Below the pieces are notes generated by a model. It searched no databases and was not told the DNA's origin. It saw nothing but the letters and a program-made list of their open reading frames with translations. Below, in pieces: positions 1 through 8,840 of a stretch of 64,000 bases of DNA. Source of the DNA: RI-153 sp041391225 (GTDB lineage Bacteria > Chloroflexota > Anaerolineae > Caldilineales > Caldilineaceae); assembly GCA_041391225.1 (NCBI GenBank), contig JAWKOL010000002.1:372001-436000 (forward strand), read 5' to 3'. Every line of letters begins with the position of its first letter. Within the stretch, counting starts at the first letter, position 1. The position numbers and the translations under genes were made by a program.

Positions 1-2
1 TC

Positions 3-1838
3 GAACATGACCTGATCCAGCAGGCGATCTACGCCCAGATTCCCGATGCGCGCCGCCGTGGGTTGCACGGCCGGATCGCAGATCTGCTTGCCGCCGCCGA
101 TGACGTCTCCTCGCGGCAACTGGCGCTTCATCTGGAACAGGCGGGCATGACCGGTGAAGCGGCGACACACTATCGCCGCGCCGGCCGCGAAGATCTGGCC
201 CAGTTCGCGCACGCCGAAGCACAATCAGCGCTGGCAAAATCGCTCTCGCTCAGCCCGGCCCAGCCCACCACCGCAGACATCGCGACGTTGCTCGATCTGG
301 CCCATGCCTGCGAGATCACCGGCGCACGCGCACAGCAGAAAGCGGCGCTGGACGAAGCGCGCTCCCTGGCCGACGCACTGGGCGATTCGCGGCTGGCGAC
401 ACAGGTGTTGGTGGGGCTGGGCAACTGGGCGGCGCGCACCGGCGAACACGAAATGGCCCAGCGTGAACTGGCGCACGCCCTCGATCTGGCGCGGGCGCAC
501 GCGTTCTCTGATCAGGAATTGCAGATTGAGCTGATCCTCGGTGATCTGCGCTGGCGCAGCGGTGACCCACAACAGGCGCGCCTGCATCTGCAAACAGCAC
601 TGACGCTGGCCCGGCAACTGGCGGATCGCAAAGCCGAGGGCCGCGCGCTGGACGGCATCGCCTGGTGCCTCTCGCAGATCGACGGCGACGCCGAAGAGGT
701 CTTCGCGCTCTACGAGCAGGCCCTGGCTGTACGCCGCTCCGCCGGTGACCGCGTGGGCGAGGCCGGCACGTTGCTCAACATCCTGAGCAGCTACCAGAAC
801 ATCGGCGCCTGGGATCGGCTCTACGCCCTGGCCGACGAAGCCATCGCCGCCCAGCAGTCGGTCCACTACCGGCTGGGTGAAGCGGTGGCGCACCAGTCGA
901 TGGGCTTGGCGGCTTATGCGCTGGGCGACTATGCCGCTGCCGAGCGGGAGGTCGGCGCTGCCCGCGCCGGTTTCGACGACGTGGGCGAACGCCTCGGCGT
1001 CGTGATCACCACCGACACGATGGGGCTGATCGCGTGGCGTCGCGGCGATCCGGGCAGGGCCGAACAGTGCTTCGCGGACGCGCTGGCGCTGGCGACCGCG
1101 CTGGATTCGGCGCTCTTCAACGCATTTGTGCAGCAGGATTTTGGCTTCTTTGCGTTGGAGGCCGGGCGCCACGAGCAGTGCATCGATCTACTACGAAGCG
1201 CCGGCGAAAACTGGAACACCACCGGCGAACGGCTCAATCTCCTCAAATGCGAGGCAGCGCTAGGGCTGGCGCTGTTGGCACAAGATGACCGGGCCGGTGC
1301 AGATGAGATGGCGCAAAGAGGTTGGCAGGCATTCAGCGATACCGAACTGGGCGGCGAAGAGATCCAATCCTGGTATTGGATGCTGGCGCGGCTCCAGCGT
1401 GCTCTAGGCTCACCTGCTCGGGCCGATCAACTGATCGACGCGGCCTACCAGGAACTTGTGCGCCAGGCGTCGGCCCTCACCGATCCGGAGATGCGCCGTC
1501 GCTTTTTCCACAATGTCCCCGACAACGCCGCCATCGTCGCCGCACACGACGAACGCGCCGTTGTGCGCCGTCATCGTGCGGTGCGCCTGGTGCGTGCCGA
1601 TGGCGCGCCAGGCGAGACGGTCACCGTGCAGTGGACGCTCAGCGCGCCCGAAGACGATCTGCTCCACAACCATGCTGATCGGCGTCGTCACGTCCTCGCA
1701 CGTTTGTTGCGGCAGGCCGCCGCCGCCGGCGCAGCCCCCACCGACCACAATCTGGCCGACGCGCTCGGCGTCAGCCGCCGCACGATCCTGCGCGATCGTC
1801 AATTCCTTGCGCGGCAGGGCAGCGATCCCCGCGGCTGA
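3..1838 (+). CDS. TPR-repeat transcriptional regulator, C-terminal part (5' end outside window)
   Basis: The reading frame is open from base 3, so the start lies upstream of the window and about 611 residues are visible. The first ~30 visible residues (HDLIQQAIYAQIPD, then RRRGLHGRIADLL) look like the lid region that follows an AAA/NB-ARC ATPase in BTAD- or LuxR-type regulators. Helical repeats with Ala/Leu/Gly spacing typical of TPRs fill the middle. The extreme C-terminus holds a helix-turn-helix (ADALGVSRRTILRDRQFLA), suggesting DNA binding after ligand- or protein-controlled ATPase switching. The missing N-terminus probably holds the ATPase, but this cannot be checked here. A 20/21 inverted repeat follows about 60 bases after the stop. 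Confidence 0.75.
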   Translation, partial: EHDLIQQAIYAQIPDARRRGLHGRIADLLAAADDVSSRQLALHLEQAGMTGEAATHYRRAGREDLAQFAHAEAQSALAKSLSLSPAQPTTADIATLLDLAHACEITGARAQQKAALDEARSLADALGDSRLATQVLVGLGNWAARTGEHEMAQRELAHALDLARAHAFSDQELQIELILGDLRWRSGDPQQARLHLQTALTLARQLADRKAEGRALDGIAWCLSQIDGDAEEVFALYEQALAVRRSAGDRVGEAGTLLNILSSYQNIGAWDRLYALADEAIAAQQSVHYRLGEAVAHQSMGLAAYALGDYAAAEREVGAARAGFDDVGERLGVVITTDTMGLIAWRRGDPGRAEQCFADALALATALDSALFNAFVQQDFGFFALEAGRHEQCIDLLRSAGENWNTTGERLNLLKCEAALGLALLAQDDRAGADEMAQRGWQAFSDTELGGEEIQSWYWMLARLQRALGSPARADQLIDAAYQELVRQASALTDPEMRRRFFHNVPDNAAIVAAHDERAVVRRHRAVRLVRADGAPGETVTVQWTLSAPEDDLLHNHADRRRHVLARLLRQAAAAGAAPTDHNLADALGVSRRTILRDRQFLARQGSDPRG

Positions 1839-1899
1839 TTGCGCCATCCACCGCCTCACTATTCTCCACCCACCCGTCAGTTGCCTGGTAAGTCCAAAG

Positions 1900-2024
1900 T
1901 CAATGTCATTAAGTTAAGCGCGGCGTGAGCACCCCCAGGTGCGGGTCTACACGAGTACAGCCGCACGAGGGCGTGCTTCCTCCTCGGATATTCGAAGGTT
2001 GGTCGCTTGACTTAATGACATTGA
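1900..2024. repeat. Long inverted repeat with nested hairpin (copy 1 of the GTGCGGGTCTAC element)
   Basis: Outer arms 1900-1920 and 2004-2024 are complementary at 20 of 21 positions. Inside lies a second stem whose right half (CCGCACGAGGGCGTGCT, 1961-1977) and loop start (GTGCGGGTCTAC) recur at 8742-8803. It sits just after the upstream regulator, so it could also terminate transcription. Confidence 0.8.
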
Positions 2025-2056
2025 GTCTAAAGTGGCAGGTTCGTTGTCGTCGGTCG

Positions 2057-2104
2057 TAGGGGTTCTGCATGCTGAACCCTCTGGCGCAGCATGCTGCGCC
2101 CCTA
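2057..2104. repeat. Imperfect hairpin
   Basis: Arms 2057-2074 and 2087-2104 pair at 14 of 18 positions, with GCATGCTG/CAGCATGC as the core. No gene covers it. Confidence 0.55.
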
Positions 2105-2261
2105 CACATCAAATCGCGATTGACACAACACTACAACGATACACCCTTAAAATCTCACCCCAATGTCACACCGACGCGATATTCAGAGCAGCACGCGAGA
2201 TGCGCGCGAGAACCACGCGCTATCATCCTGCCTGTTTCATACGGCGATTCCCGAGGAGGAT

Positions 2262-2388
2262 GATCCACGAAGTCACACGAAAATGCACCAAGAAGAGAAG
2301 AGACGAAAAGCCTCCTGAAAATCCGTGCAATCCGTGTCTCTTCTTCTCTGTCTCTGCCTTTGTGTTTCTTCGTGTGCCTTCGTGGATC
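2262..2388. repeat. Family R1 iterated-word hairpin (CCACGAAG...CTTCGTGG)
   Basis: The left arm at 2262-2280 (GATCCACGAAG then TCACACGA) and the right arm at 2370-2388 pair at 18 of 19 positions. The right arm is preceded by further CTTCGTG words, and the loop contains ATCCGTGCAATCCGTGTC. Related copies lie at 5256-5390, 6013-6045, 21888-22043 and 27016-27050. Confidence 0.8.
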
Positions 2389-2435
2389 AACAGTTCTCTG
2401 GATTCGTCCAAACACAAGCAGACAGGAGTGGAACA

Positions 2436-2654
2436 GTGACAGATCGAACCTGGGCATTTGTCGTGCGGATCTGGCGGGAGGAAGGGACGTCGATCCGCGG
2501 CTCGTTGCAGCATGTCACCACGGGCGATCTGCACTACTTCTCTGATCTGGAACACCTGCTGCAGTTGCTGGCAACAGAGATTCCAGAGTCTGCTGCGCCG
2601 CATCCCGTCGACGATGTACCCACACACGATTTCCACGAGAGGAGAACAGAATGA
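2436..2654 (+). CDS. Small conserved-type protein, 72 aa, unknown function
   Basis: GTG start at 2436, with GGAG at 2425-2428 as ribosome-binding site. The product has no signal peptide. It contains RTWAFVVRIWREEG, then RGSLQHVTTGDLHYF, then SDLEHLLQLLATEI, a layout resembling short proteins often found beside Chloroflexota regulators and secreted proteins. The stop overlaps the next start (ATGA at 2651), so it is translationally coupled to the beta-helix protein. I do not know its function. The match to a family is from memory of the pattern, not from a search. Confidence 0.65.
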   Translation: MTDRTWAFVVRIWREEGTSIRGSLQHVTTGDLHYFSDLEHLLQLLATEIPESAAPHPVDDVPTHDFHERRTE

Positions 2655-4210
2655 AACGGCAACTTTTGTTGGTGACGGCGGTCCTGGTTGGGGCGCTGTG
2701 CATGGCAGCTGTGCTGCTCAAAGCGCCGCAGCTTTGGGCGGCGACCGCGGCGCAGTCGGCAGTACCCGGCACAGTGAGCTACCAAGGCTACATGACCGAC
2801 GCCAGCGGCGTTCCCTACAGCGGCACCGTCGCCATCGAAGCCAAGATCTACGACGCCGACACCGGGGGCGTGCTCTACTGGCAGGAAGTACAGAGCGGTG
2901 TGGTTGTGGACAACGGCTACTTCGCCATGTCCCTGGGCGCGGTGACACCGTTGAGCGCGTCCATCTTTGGCGGCGCGCCCCGCTACCTTGAGATCGGCGT
3001 CAACACCGACAACGTCGGCAGTGGACCCTTCACTACGCTGCCGCGGCAGAAGTTCGAGTCGGTCCCCTACGCACACTGGGCCACGTACGCGGTCACCGGC
3101 ACCCATGCGCTCACCGCCACCTACGCCGTAGACGCAAAGGCGGCCATCTCCAGCACCTATGCCACCACAGCCACCTACGCCATGACGTCCGGTTATGCCA
3201 TGACAGCCACCGATGCCGTCTCTGCCACCAATGCAGTCACGGCGAGCTACGCCATGACTGCCGGATACGCCGTCAACGCGCCGTGGAGCGGACTGAGTGA
3301 TGTCCCCGCCGGTTTCGCCGACGGCAGCGACGATGGCTCGTCCTACAAATATGTGGTTGTGGTCGCCAAAGAGGGAGGACACTACACGTCGGTGGTCGCT
3401 GCGCTCAACAGCATCACCCCCACCGCGAGCAGCCCCTACCTGGTGTGGGTGGCGCCGGGGACGTACACCGAGACGGCGCTGGTTGAGGTGAAGGGCTACG
3501 TCCATCTCCAGGGCGCAGGGCCGAACGTCACCAAGATCACTTCGACGCGCAGTAGCACGGTGCAGAATACAGATTCATCCACCGTGCGCCTCTATGACCA
3601 GGGCCGCATCAGTGATCTCTACATTGGCAACAGTGGCACAAGCAGCACCTACGGCATCGGCGTGTGGATGGCCGACGACGTCACCCGCGACACGGTGATA
3701 GACAACACACACATCGAGGTGAACGGCAGCGGCGGAACGGGCCACTACGCAGTCTACGCCAGCGACGCCGAGCCGACGATCAAGCGCAGTCATCTGCACG
3801 CGCGGGGTGCTTCGCTTGTCAACGCCGCGTACGGCAGCGTCAACAGCGCGGGCGGCGGCTTCCCGCAGGCGCTCATCGAGGACAGCGTGCTCCTTGGCGC
3901 CGAAGACAGCCTGATCAACTGCACCGACAACACCGGCACCGGCTACGCCATGCAGATGATCGAGTCTTCGCCCATCGTGCGCGACAGCTACCTGTGTGGC
4001 GGTTATCGCGCCATCTTCTCCGGCATCAACGGCAACCCGATCTTCCACGGCAGCATCGCCCGCGTCAGCTCCACTTTTGGCTCGTATCTGGTTGAATCGA
4101 CGGCAAGCGGCATCGTCAGCTTCGGCACATCACAGCTCAGCTACTTCGCCAGCGCGCAGACAGGATTGCATACCGGCGCAGAACGCGCCTCGCTGCGCCC
4201 AATCCTATGA
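2651..4210 (+). CDS. Secreted beta-helix (pectin-lyase-fold) protein
   Basis: A 519-residue protein with a signal peptide at residues 1-33 (hydrophobic LLLVTAVLVGALCMAAVLL). Residues 40-135 form a module starting VPGTVSYQGYMTDASG, seen in secreted proteins that build surface or extracellular structures. Residues 138-209 are a low-complexity run of Thr-Ala-Tyr-Ala words (TATYAMT, SGYAMTATDAV) ending APWSGLSDVPAGFADG, like the stalk linkers of phage-tail or adhesin-like proteins. Residues 230-500 look like a right-handed parallel beta-helix (pectinesterase-like), with many short Gly/Asn/Ser turns. No catalytic pair is evident, so a binding or adhesive role is as likely as carbohydrate cleavage. 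It is coupled to the upstream 72-aa gene by ATGA. Confidence 0.75.
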   Translation: MKRQLLLVTAVLVGALCMAAVLLKAPQLWAATAAQSAVPGTVSYQGYMTDASGVPYSGTVAIEAKIYDADTGGVLYWQEVQSGVVVDNGYFAMSLGAVTPLSASIFGGAPRYLEIGVNTDNVGSGPFTTLPRQKFESVPYAHWATYAVTGTHALTATYAVDAKAAISSTYATTATYAMTSGYAMTATDAVSATNAVTASYAMTAGYAVNAPWSGLSDVPAGFADGSDDGSSYKYVVVVAKEGGHYTSVVAALNSITPTASSPYLVWVAPGTYTETALVEVKGYVHLQGAGPNVTKITSTRSSTVQNTDSSTVRLYDQGRISDLYIGNSGTSSTYGIGVWMADDVTRDTVIDNTHIEVNGSGGTGHYAVYASDAEPTIKRSHLHARGASLVNAAYGSVNSAGGGFPQALIEDSVLLGAEDSLINCTDNTGTGYAMQMIESSPIVRDSYLCGGYRAIFSGINGNPIFHGSIARVSSTFGSYLVESTASGIVSFGTSQLSYFASAQTGLHTGAERASLRPIL

Positions 4211-4286
4211 CTTTGGCACATTCACCGAACTGGGGACGAACTGCCAGTAGCGCACCATCCACCCGAAATGAAAGGAGATGGACCTG

Positions 4287-5234
4287 ATGCAAAGTTCCAG
4301 ATCGCTCAGACGCGCCCTGGTCGGCATCGTGTTGTCGCTGCTGGTTGTCTTCGTTGTTTCTGCGGCTGGCGAAAGCCTCCAGCGCAGCATCGTGGGCAGC
4401 GGCGGCGGCAAGATCGAAGCCGGGGATCTCGTACTACGTAGCGCCATCGGGCAGCCGGTGGGCGGCAAGGTGAGTAGCGGTCAGCTTGCGTTGTATGCAG
4501 GCTTCCTGCCCCCGGCCCAGGTGACAGCGTCACCTACGCCCACCAGCACGCCCACGGCAACCGGCACGCTGCCCACGGCAACAGCCACGAGCACGTCTAC
4601 GCCAACGCCCTCGTCGACGCCGACTGCAACGTCAACGAGCACACCGACGTCAACCGGCACGCCGCCCACGAGCACACCAACAGTCACAGGGACGCCGCCA
4701 ACGGAAACAGCGACGGCCACCGCCACCACTACGTCCTCGGCAACGGCGACTGCGACCGCCACGAACACGCCGACCGCCACGAGTACGCCGTCCGCAGCCA
4801 CACCCACGGCGACGAGCACAGCCACACCCACGGCGACGGCCACAACAACGCCTGCGACCGTGGTTGTCGAAGTGCGCAACAACGTCTTCTCGCCCGATCC
4901 CATCGAGATCAACGTGGGCGACACGGTGACATGGCGACGCATCGAAGGCGTCCACAGCGTCACCGCGGACGACGGCAGCTTCGAGCAGCCGGCCGGCGCT
5001 GATTGGATCACCTTCAGCCACACCTTCACAACAGCCGGCGAGTTCGCCTACTACTGCACCCTGCACGGGACGCCCGGCGGCGGCGGCATGGCAGGCACCG
5101 TGATCGTGCGCGGCCCGTCCTCGGGCCAGGAGACGATCTACCTGCCCGGCATCTTCCGCGACGCGGCGATGACGCGCTCACGCGCACAGCCCGCCGCAGA
5201 CGAAAGGATCTACTTGCCGCTACTGCGCAACTGA
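4287..5234 (+). CDS. Secreted plastocyanin-like (cupredoxin) protein with Thr-Pro linker and YLP tail
   Basis: I prefer the ATG at 4287, because AAAGGAG (4271-4277) sits 9 bases before it; the in-frame ATG at 4278 is too close. Layout: signal peptide (residues ~1-27), a short module with RSAIGQPVGGKVSSGQ and LYAGF, a ~110-residue Thr/Pro/Ser linker (mostly TPT, TAT and TST words), then a cupredoxin domain starting VVVEVRNNVFSPDPIEINVG. All four type-1 copper ligands are visible: His in GVHSV, Cys and His in YYCTLHG, and Met in GGGMAG. It probably carries electrons outside the membrane. The C-terminus has two YLP motifs, IYLPGIF and IYLPLLRN. No redox partner gene is adjacent. Confidence 0.85.
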   Translation: MQSSRSLRRALVGIVLSLLVVFVVSAAGESLQRSIVGSGGGKIEAGDLVLRSAIGQPVGGKVSSGQLALYAGFLPPAQVTASPTPTSTPTATGTLPTATATSTSTPTPSSTPTATSTSTPTSTGTPPTSTPTVTGTPPTETATATATTTSSATATATATNTPTATSTPSAATPTATSTATPTATATTTPATVVVEVRNNVFSPDPIEINVGDTVTWRRIEGVHSVTADDGSFEQPAGADWITFSHTFTTAGEFAYYCTLHGTPGGGGMAGTVIVRGPSSGQETIYLPGIFRDAAMTRSRAQPAADERIYLPLLRN

Positions 5235-5255
5235 TCCTCTAGACAAGCAAAAGAG

Positions 5256-5347
5256 AAGGACACGGATTTCAGGATTTCTGGGACGACAGAAAGTACAATT
5301 GCACTGCCTCTTTCTGTTGTCCTACTAGTCCTGAAATCCGTGTCCTT
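5256..5347. terminator. Perfect 19-bp hairpin after the cupredoxin gene (part of R1)
   Basis: Arms 5256-5274 and 5329-5347 (AAGGACACGGATTTCAGGA and its complement) match perfectly around a 54-base loop. It begins 22 bases after the stop codon. It may act as a terminator for the cupredoxin gene and for the convergent oxidoreductase, but a loop this long and the lack of a clear U-tract make that tentative. Confidence 0.5.
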
Positions 5348-5357
5348 GTTTTCTGCA

Positions 5358-5390
5358 CTTCGTATATCTTCGTGTGGCTTCGTGGATCAT
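5358..5390. repeat. Family R1 half-element, left flank of the oxidoreductase gene
   Basis: The 33 bases CTTCGTATATCTTCGTGTGG... to GGATCAT match 6013-6045 at 31 of 33 positions in the same orientation. The two copies bracket the gene at 5390-5992. Confidence 0.75.
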
Positions 5391-5992
5391 CATTTTTCTG
5401 ACTTCTTCTCATTGTTTTTGGTTCGCATAGCCAATGGAAGCGAGATGAACGTCGCCAACGGCCAGATCCAGGACAGTTCACCTGGGCCGCCGGGACCAGT
5501 GCAGGCCGCGCCGCGGCGGATGTGGATCAGCTTGTACTCGCGGGTGGCGGCGTCGAGGTCGACGTCGTTCAGGCTTTGGGGTCGACGCCCAGGGCCGGGG
5601 CCACGAAACCGGAACCGATAAGCACCTGTCGCAGCAGGGGGAGGCGTTGCTCGGCGTCGTCTTCGATCTCTTCGGCCACGCCTTGCCCAGCCTTCGGGGA
5701 GCCACACTTCCACGTTGGGGTTGGCGCGCAGGTTGCGGTACCAGTCGGAGACGCTGCCGAAGCCGGCAGTGCAGTAGAGTTCACCGTCTACGATGGCGTA
5801 GTTGACCGGCGTGCGCCGTCGCAAGCCGCTCTTGCGCCCGGTATGTACGATCACCATGATGCGGCCGCCCACGCTGGGCCAGCCGTTAACCCAAGATCCC
5901 AGGCCCAGCCGCCACATCAGCAGCATGAACTTGTTGAAATACTTGAATACGGTGCGTAGCGATTGCTCGATTTCGGGTGTGATTGTGGTCAT
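5390..5992 (-). pseudogene. Deazaflavin (F420)-dependent nitroreductase-family protein, frame-disrupted
   Basis: Residues 1-105 read well: MTTITPEIEQSLRTVFKYF, GGRIMVIVHTGRKSG, RRRTPVNYAIVDGELYCTAG and SDWYRNLRANPNVEVWLP are typical of the Ddn/F420H2-dependent family. After WLPEGWA the frame is lost near 5690. The expected continuation (AEEIEDDAEQRLPLLRQVLI, then GSGFVAPALGVDPK) is in another frame, and the C-terminal segment LNDVDLDAATREYKLIHIRR returns near 5575. Two compensating single-base indels restore the protein, so sequencing error is likely. The stop codon comes from the flanking R1 repeat. The gene lies between two direct R1 half-elements. Confidence 0.75.
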
Positions 5993-6295
5993 GGGGTAGG
6001 CTCCTTGTGGGGCTTCGTGTTTCTTCGTGTGGCTTCGTGGATCATTTTCCTCTGGTTTTCCCTAGGAGGGGGTCTTCTGATCCTACACCCGCGACAAGCC
6101 CCGACTGATCAGCCAGATGTCCTGTCCGCCCCGCGATCCTCTGCGCCGTGACAATCCCACGGCGGCGAAACGATGCTTTTCGCCACCAGGATCCTCCTTT
6201 TTCCCAAATCGGGAACAATCGCTATCCTGCGTTCGTCCCAAAATCACCGCGGCTGTGTTTTCCCTTCCCCAATCTGCACCAAAAGGAGCGATTTC
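5993..6295. other. Intergenic region between divergent genes
   Basis: It holds one R1 half-element (6013-6045) beside the oxidoreductase start, and AAAAGGAG at 6281-6288, the ribosome-binding site of the VIT/VWA gene. No other gene is supported. Both promoters should lie here, but no clear -35/-10 pair was seen. Confidence 0.5.
6013..6045. repeat. Family R1 half-element, right flank of the oxidoreductase gene
   Basis: CTTCGTGTTTCTTCGTGTGG followed by CTTCGTGGATCAT. It is a near-copy of 5358-5390 in direct orientation, followed by the CTCTGG that also trails other R1 copies. Confidence 0.8.
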
Positions 6296-8699
6296 ATGTT
6301 CCCGCCGACTTTTGCCCATACCCGACGCCGGACGTTGTTTGCGCTGTTCGGCCTGCTGCTGCTTGTGCTGACGCCGCTGAGCGCCCTGGCGCAGGAACCG
6401 CCCCACCCGCCGATCCCAATCGAGCCGCCCATGCGCTTGATCCGTCAGGCCGTGGACGTACAATTGCACAGCGTCGAGGCGACCATCGAAGGCAATGTGG
6501 CCGCCGTTCATGTGACGCAGCGTTTCTTCAATCCCTCGCCGCAGCAGTTGGAAGGACGTTCGTCTTCCCGCTCCCGCGGACGCCGCCATCGGCGATTTCC
6601 AGATGACGGTGGACGGCCAGGTGCTGGAGGCAAGCTCTACAGCGCCGACGAAGCGCGGGCGATCTATGAGCAGATTGTGCGTTCGTTGCGCGATCCGGCG
6701 CTGTTAGAGTACGTGGGTCAGGGGCTGTTCCAGGCCAGCGTCTTCCCGATCCCGGCCGGGGCCATGCGCACGGTGGAACTGACCTACCGCCAGGTGCTCT
6801 CGCTGGAAGACGGCCTGTATCGCTTCGCCGTCCCCCTGGGCAGTGGACCGAACTACCCGGCGCCGCAGACGATGGCGGTGGGGGTGACATTGCGCGATCA
6901 GCCGGGGCTGCGCACGGTGTACAGCCCCAGCCACAATGTTTCGGTGCAACGTCAGGGCGACGACCGCGCCGTGGTGGGCTTCGAGACGAACGGCTGGCGG
7001 AGATGCGGCGATTTGTCCTCTACTTCGGCACCGACGAGAGCGCTATCGGGGTCAATCTGCTCTCGTATCGGCCCACCGGCGAGGACGGTTTCTTCCTGCT
7101 GCTGGCCGCTTCCAGTGTGGATGTTACCCAGCAAGAGGTGATCGCTCGTGACGTGGTGCTAGTGTTCGACGTTTCCGGTTCGATGGAAGGCGAGAAGATC
7201 GAGCAGGCGCGGCGGGCGGCGCGCTACGTGGTTGAACACCTCAACCCCGACGATCAGTTCAATCTGATCGCCTTTTCCACGGGGACCGACGCCTGGGCCG
7301 CCACGCTGCAACCCGCCGACGCAGGCAATCGCGCCGAGGCGTTGGCGTGGATCGACGATCTACTCGCCAATGGCTCCACCGACATCAACCGCGCTCTGCT
7401 CGATGCACTGGGCCAGATCGAGATGTCCTCGCATCAGCGCCGTGGATGTGAGCGGACGCCCGGCCTACGTGCTCTTTTTGACCGACGGCCTGCCTACCCA
7501 GGGCGAGCAGGTGCCTGCCCGCATCGTGCGCAACGCCGAGGACAACGCCGCAGCAGCGCAGTCTGCGTCTTTTCACCTTTGGTGTGGGCTACGATGTGAA
7601 TACCGATCTGCTGGACGAGGTGAGCCGGGTGCTGGGTGGGCGCAGCAGCTACGTGCGCCCGGGCGAGGCCATCGACGAGGCAGTGGGCGACTTCTACGCG
7701 TCGATCAGCACGCCGGTGCTTTCGAATGTGTCGATCACAGTGGACGGCGCACAGATCAAGGACAGCTACCCCTACCCGCTGCCCGATCTCTTTGCCGGTG
7801 ACCAGCTTGTGTGGGCCGGACGCTACACCGGCGGCGGCGAGGTGACGGTGACACTGCGCGGCGATGTCAACGGCGAGGCGCACACCTTCGTCTACGATGA
7901 CCTGTCTCTGGCCGAGTTTGGCGGCGAATCCGCGGTGGCGCGGCTGTGGGCCACGCGCAAGATCGGCGCGTTGCTGAGCGAGGCGCGGCGCAACGGCGCG
8001 GATCAGGAGATCATCGACGCCATTGTGGAACTGAGCCTGGCCTACGGCATCGTGACGCCATACACCAGCTATCTTGTGCTTGAGCCGGAGGCGTCGCCTG
8101 GTGTTGTCATCCGGTCGAATTCGAGACCTGATCCCATGCCGGGGCCAATCTCGCTTCAACGTTCCGCCGAGGCGGCTGTGGCCGGGGCCGTGCAGGAATC
8201 CGCCGCCGCCGATGCTTCGGGCAGCGCTGCTGTGGAACGGAGCATGATGCGCGGTGAACTGGAGACTGCGGAGACGGTTGCCGAATCGCAGGGCGTGCGC
8301 TTTGTGGCGGGCAAGAGTTTTGTGCAGCAGGGATGGCAGACCACCGACGCCGACGAAAGCGTCCCCTTCTGGGTGGACACGCTCTACGACGAAGCCATGC
8401 CCGAGCGGACGTTGGTCTTCGGCAGCGACGCCTACTTCGCCGCCGCCGCTGATCCGGCGACCGCGCAGTGGCTCAGCCTTTCGCCCGAGATGACCATCGT
8501 GATCGACGGTGCAGCCGTGCGTATCACCACCCACGCCGACGCGTCGACGACGCCGACAGTGGCGCCCTCTACATCGCCCACGGTACCGCCGTCACCCGTG
8601 CCAACGGCGGAAGCGTCCTCGATGTCGCGTCAGGACGAGGAACACGAAGATGGGGTCATGTCGTGGCTGGGGCGATTCTGGCGAGGTCTGTGGGATTGA
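6296..8699 (+). pseudogene. Secreted VIT + von Willebrand A domain protein, frame-disrupted
   Basis: ATG at 6296 follows AAAAGGAG. Signal peptide at residues ~1-32 (FALFGLLLLVLTPLSALA). A VIT domain follows (VEATIEGNVAAVHVTQRFFN, then LYSADEARAIYEQIVRSLRD and PAGAMRTVELTYRQVL), then a VWA domain whose MIDAS motif DVSGSMEG is intact, and later RPAYVLFLTDGLPTQGEQ and FGVGYDVNTDLLDEVSRVLG. Frame breaks near 6555, 6576, 6633, 7010, 7435 and 7570 are each bridged by one base. For example, one T added at ~7012 restores DFVLYFGTDESA. About 800 residues result. Family members are secreted metal-dependent adhesion or protein-binding proteins. The C-terminus (MSRQDEEHEDGVMSWLGRFW) is not a YLP tail. 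It is probably intact in the organism. Confidence 0.8.
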
Positions 8700-8741
8700 C
8701 AGAAATGAGTAACGAGTAACGAGTCAATGTCAGTTAACCGT

Positions 8742-8803
8742 GGAGTGAGCACGCCCTCGTGCGGGTCTACCCCGTAAGCGCCGCACGAGGGCGTGCTCAC
8801 TCC
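8742..8803. terminator. Perfect 23-bp hairpin between convergent genes
   Basis: Arms 8742-8764 and 8781-8803 (GGAGTGAGCACGCCCTCGTG + CGG) are perfectly complementary with a 16-base loop. It lies between the VIT/VWA gene (+) and the Gfo/Idh/MocA gene (-), so it could terminate both. Half of it is shared with the element at 1925-1977, which makes it a dispersed element as well. Confidence 0.7.
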
Positions 8804-8840
8804 GCGTTCAACTGAATACAGCGACTTGCGCCACTCTCTA

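Larger units (their letters stand above)
1839..2435. other. Repeat-filled intergenic region
   Basis: About 600 bases without a convincing gene. It holds three hairpin-forming elements, listed separately, at roughly 1900-2024, 2057-2104 and 2262-2388. Short frames here contain only repeat-derived sequence. The last 40 bases carry the ribosome-binding site of the next small gene. Confidence 0.6.

Noticed and set aside
2325..2435. N-terminal extension of the 72-aa gene
   Set aside because: These codons read the R1 repeat; the GTG at 2436 has a ribosome-binding site and begins the plausible domain.
4530..4860. ACGCC/CACGG-rich low-complexity DNA as a repeat locus
   Set aside because: It is an in-frame Thr-Pro-Ser linker of the cupredoxin protein.
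5358..6045. CTTCGTG word clusters as a CRISPR array
   Set aside because: No regular repeat length or unique spacers, and no cas genes in the window; copies are dispersed.
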